A DNA stretch of 13,065 bases from the NCBI GenBank assembly GCA_030642635.1, contig DAOWNK010000067.1, positions 1-13,065 on the forward strand, in the 5' to 3' direction. Positions 13,027 through 13,065 of this stretch are shown in pieces. Made by a program: the position numbers and the translations under genes. The notes beneath the pieces were generated by a model. It saw only the letters and a program-made list of their open reading frames with translations. It did no database searches and was not told the DNA's origin. The stretch comes from Pirellulales bacterium (GTDB lineage: Bacteria > Planctomycetota > Planctomycetia > Pirellulales > Thermoguttaceae). Within the stretch, counting starts at the first letter, position 1, and each line of letters opens with the position of its first letter.

Positions 13027-13065
13027 ATGCCACGTTTTATTCTTTTTCTGACGATATCCTTACCC
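13027..13065 (+). CDS. Possible start of a secreted protein, cut by the window edge
   Basis: The last 13 codons, from the ATG at 13027, read MPRFILFLTISLP: a short basic start followed by a hydrophobic run, as at the beginning of a signal peptide. GGAAAAGG lies about 11 bases upstream as a possible ribosome site. An in-frame ATG at 13006 would add seven residues but has no ribosome site. The frame is open to the right edge. With so few codons this is only a suggestion. Confidence 0.35.
   Translation, partial: MPRFILFLTISLP

Overview
The window looks like a planctomycete chromosome (Planctomycetota, probably Pirellulales-like). The evidence is a DUF1559 protein with a pilin-type N-terminus and an H-X9-DG motif, a PEP-CTERM LamG protein, a secreted FG-GAP/VCBS repeat protein, a Tat-exported Gfo/Idh/MocA oxidoreductase, and G-rich heptanucleotide arrays between genes. 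The DNA is GC-rich. All assignments are by eye; no database search was possible.

Layout. (1) Bases 1-796: an unassigned frame open at the left edge, then a small hypothetical gene (382-684). (2) Bases 797-4857, minus strand, read 4857 to 797: a sodium:solute symporter, an AraB-type ribulokinase and a DapA/NanA-family lyase. This looks like an uptake and catabolism operon for a pentose or sugar acid, but the lyase has lost its middle third and its reading frame. (3) Bases 4858-5345: about 360 bp of nested inverted repeat built from many small hairpins. (4) Bases 5346-9528, minus strand: a LamG/PEP-CTERM surface protein, then a two-gene unit of an FG-GAP protein followed by a DUF1559 protein. 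A second hairpin element with the same terminal sequence lies just upstream of that unit. (5) Bases 9626-10180, minus strand: a GntR/FCD regulator pseudogene with three separate lesions. (6) Bases 10180-12995, plus strand: a TIM-barrel protein lacking its N-terminus, an ApbE-like protein lacking about 100 internal residues, and a full-length Tat-dependent Gfo/Idh/MocA protein whose usual catalytic lysine is serine. A new secreted protein may begin at the right edge.

How the parts fit. The transporter, kinase, lyase, GntR regulator and redox proteins would together make a plausible carbohydrate utilisation locus. Much of it is decaying: the lyase, regulator, TIM-barrel protein and ApbE protein each lack a block of sequence, and the regulator and TIM-barrel gene have together lost their shared divergent promoter and both start codons. 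The transporter and kinase still read intact.

The most unusual sequence that is not gene decay is the pair of hairpin elements. In the larger one, several 18-nt hairpins have the same 7-4-7 geometry and the same TTTA/TAAA loop but different stems, and the differences are compensated within each stem. I did not find a complete new defence or mobile system, and no transposase or CRISPR array is present.
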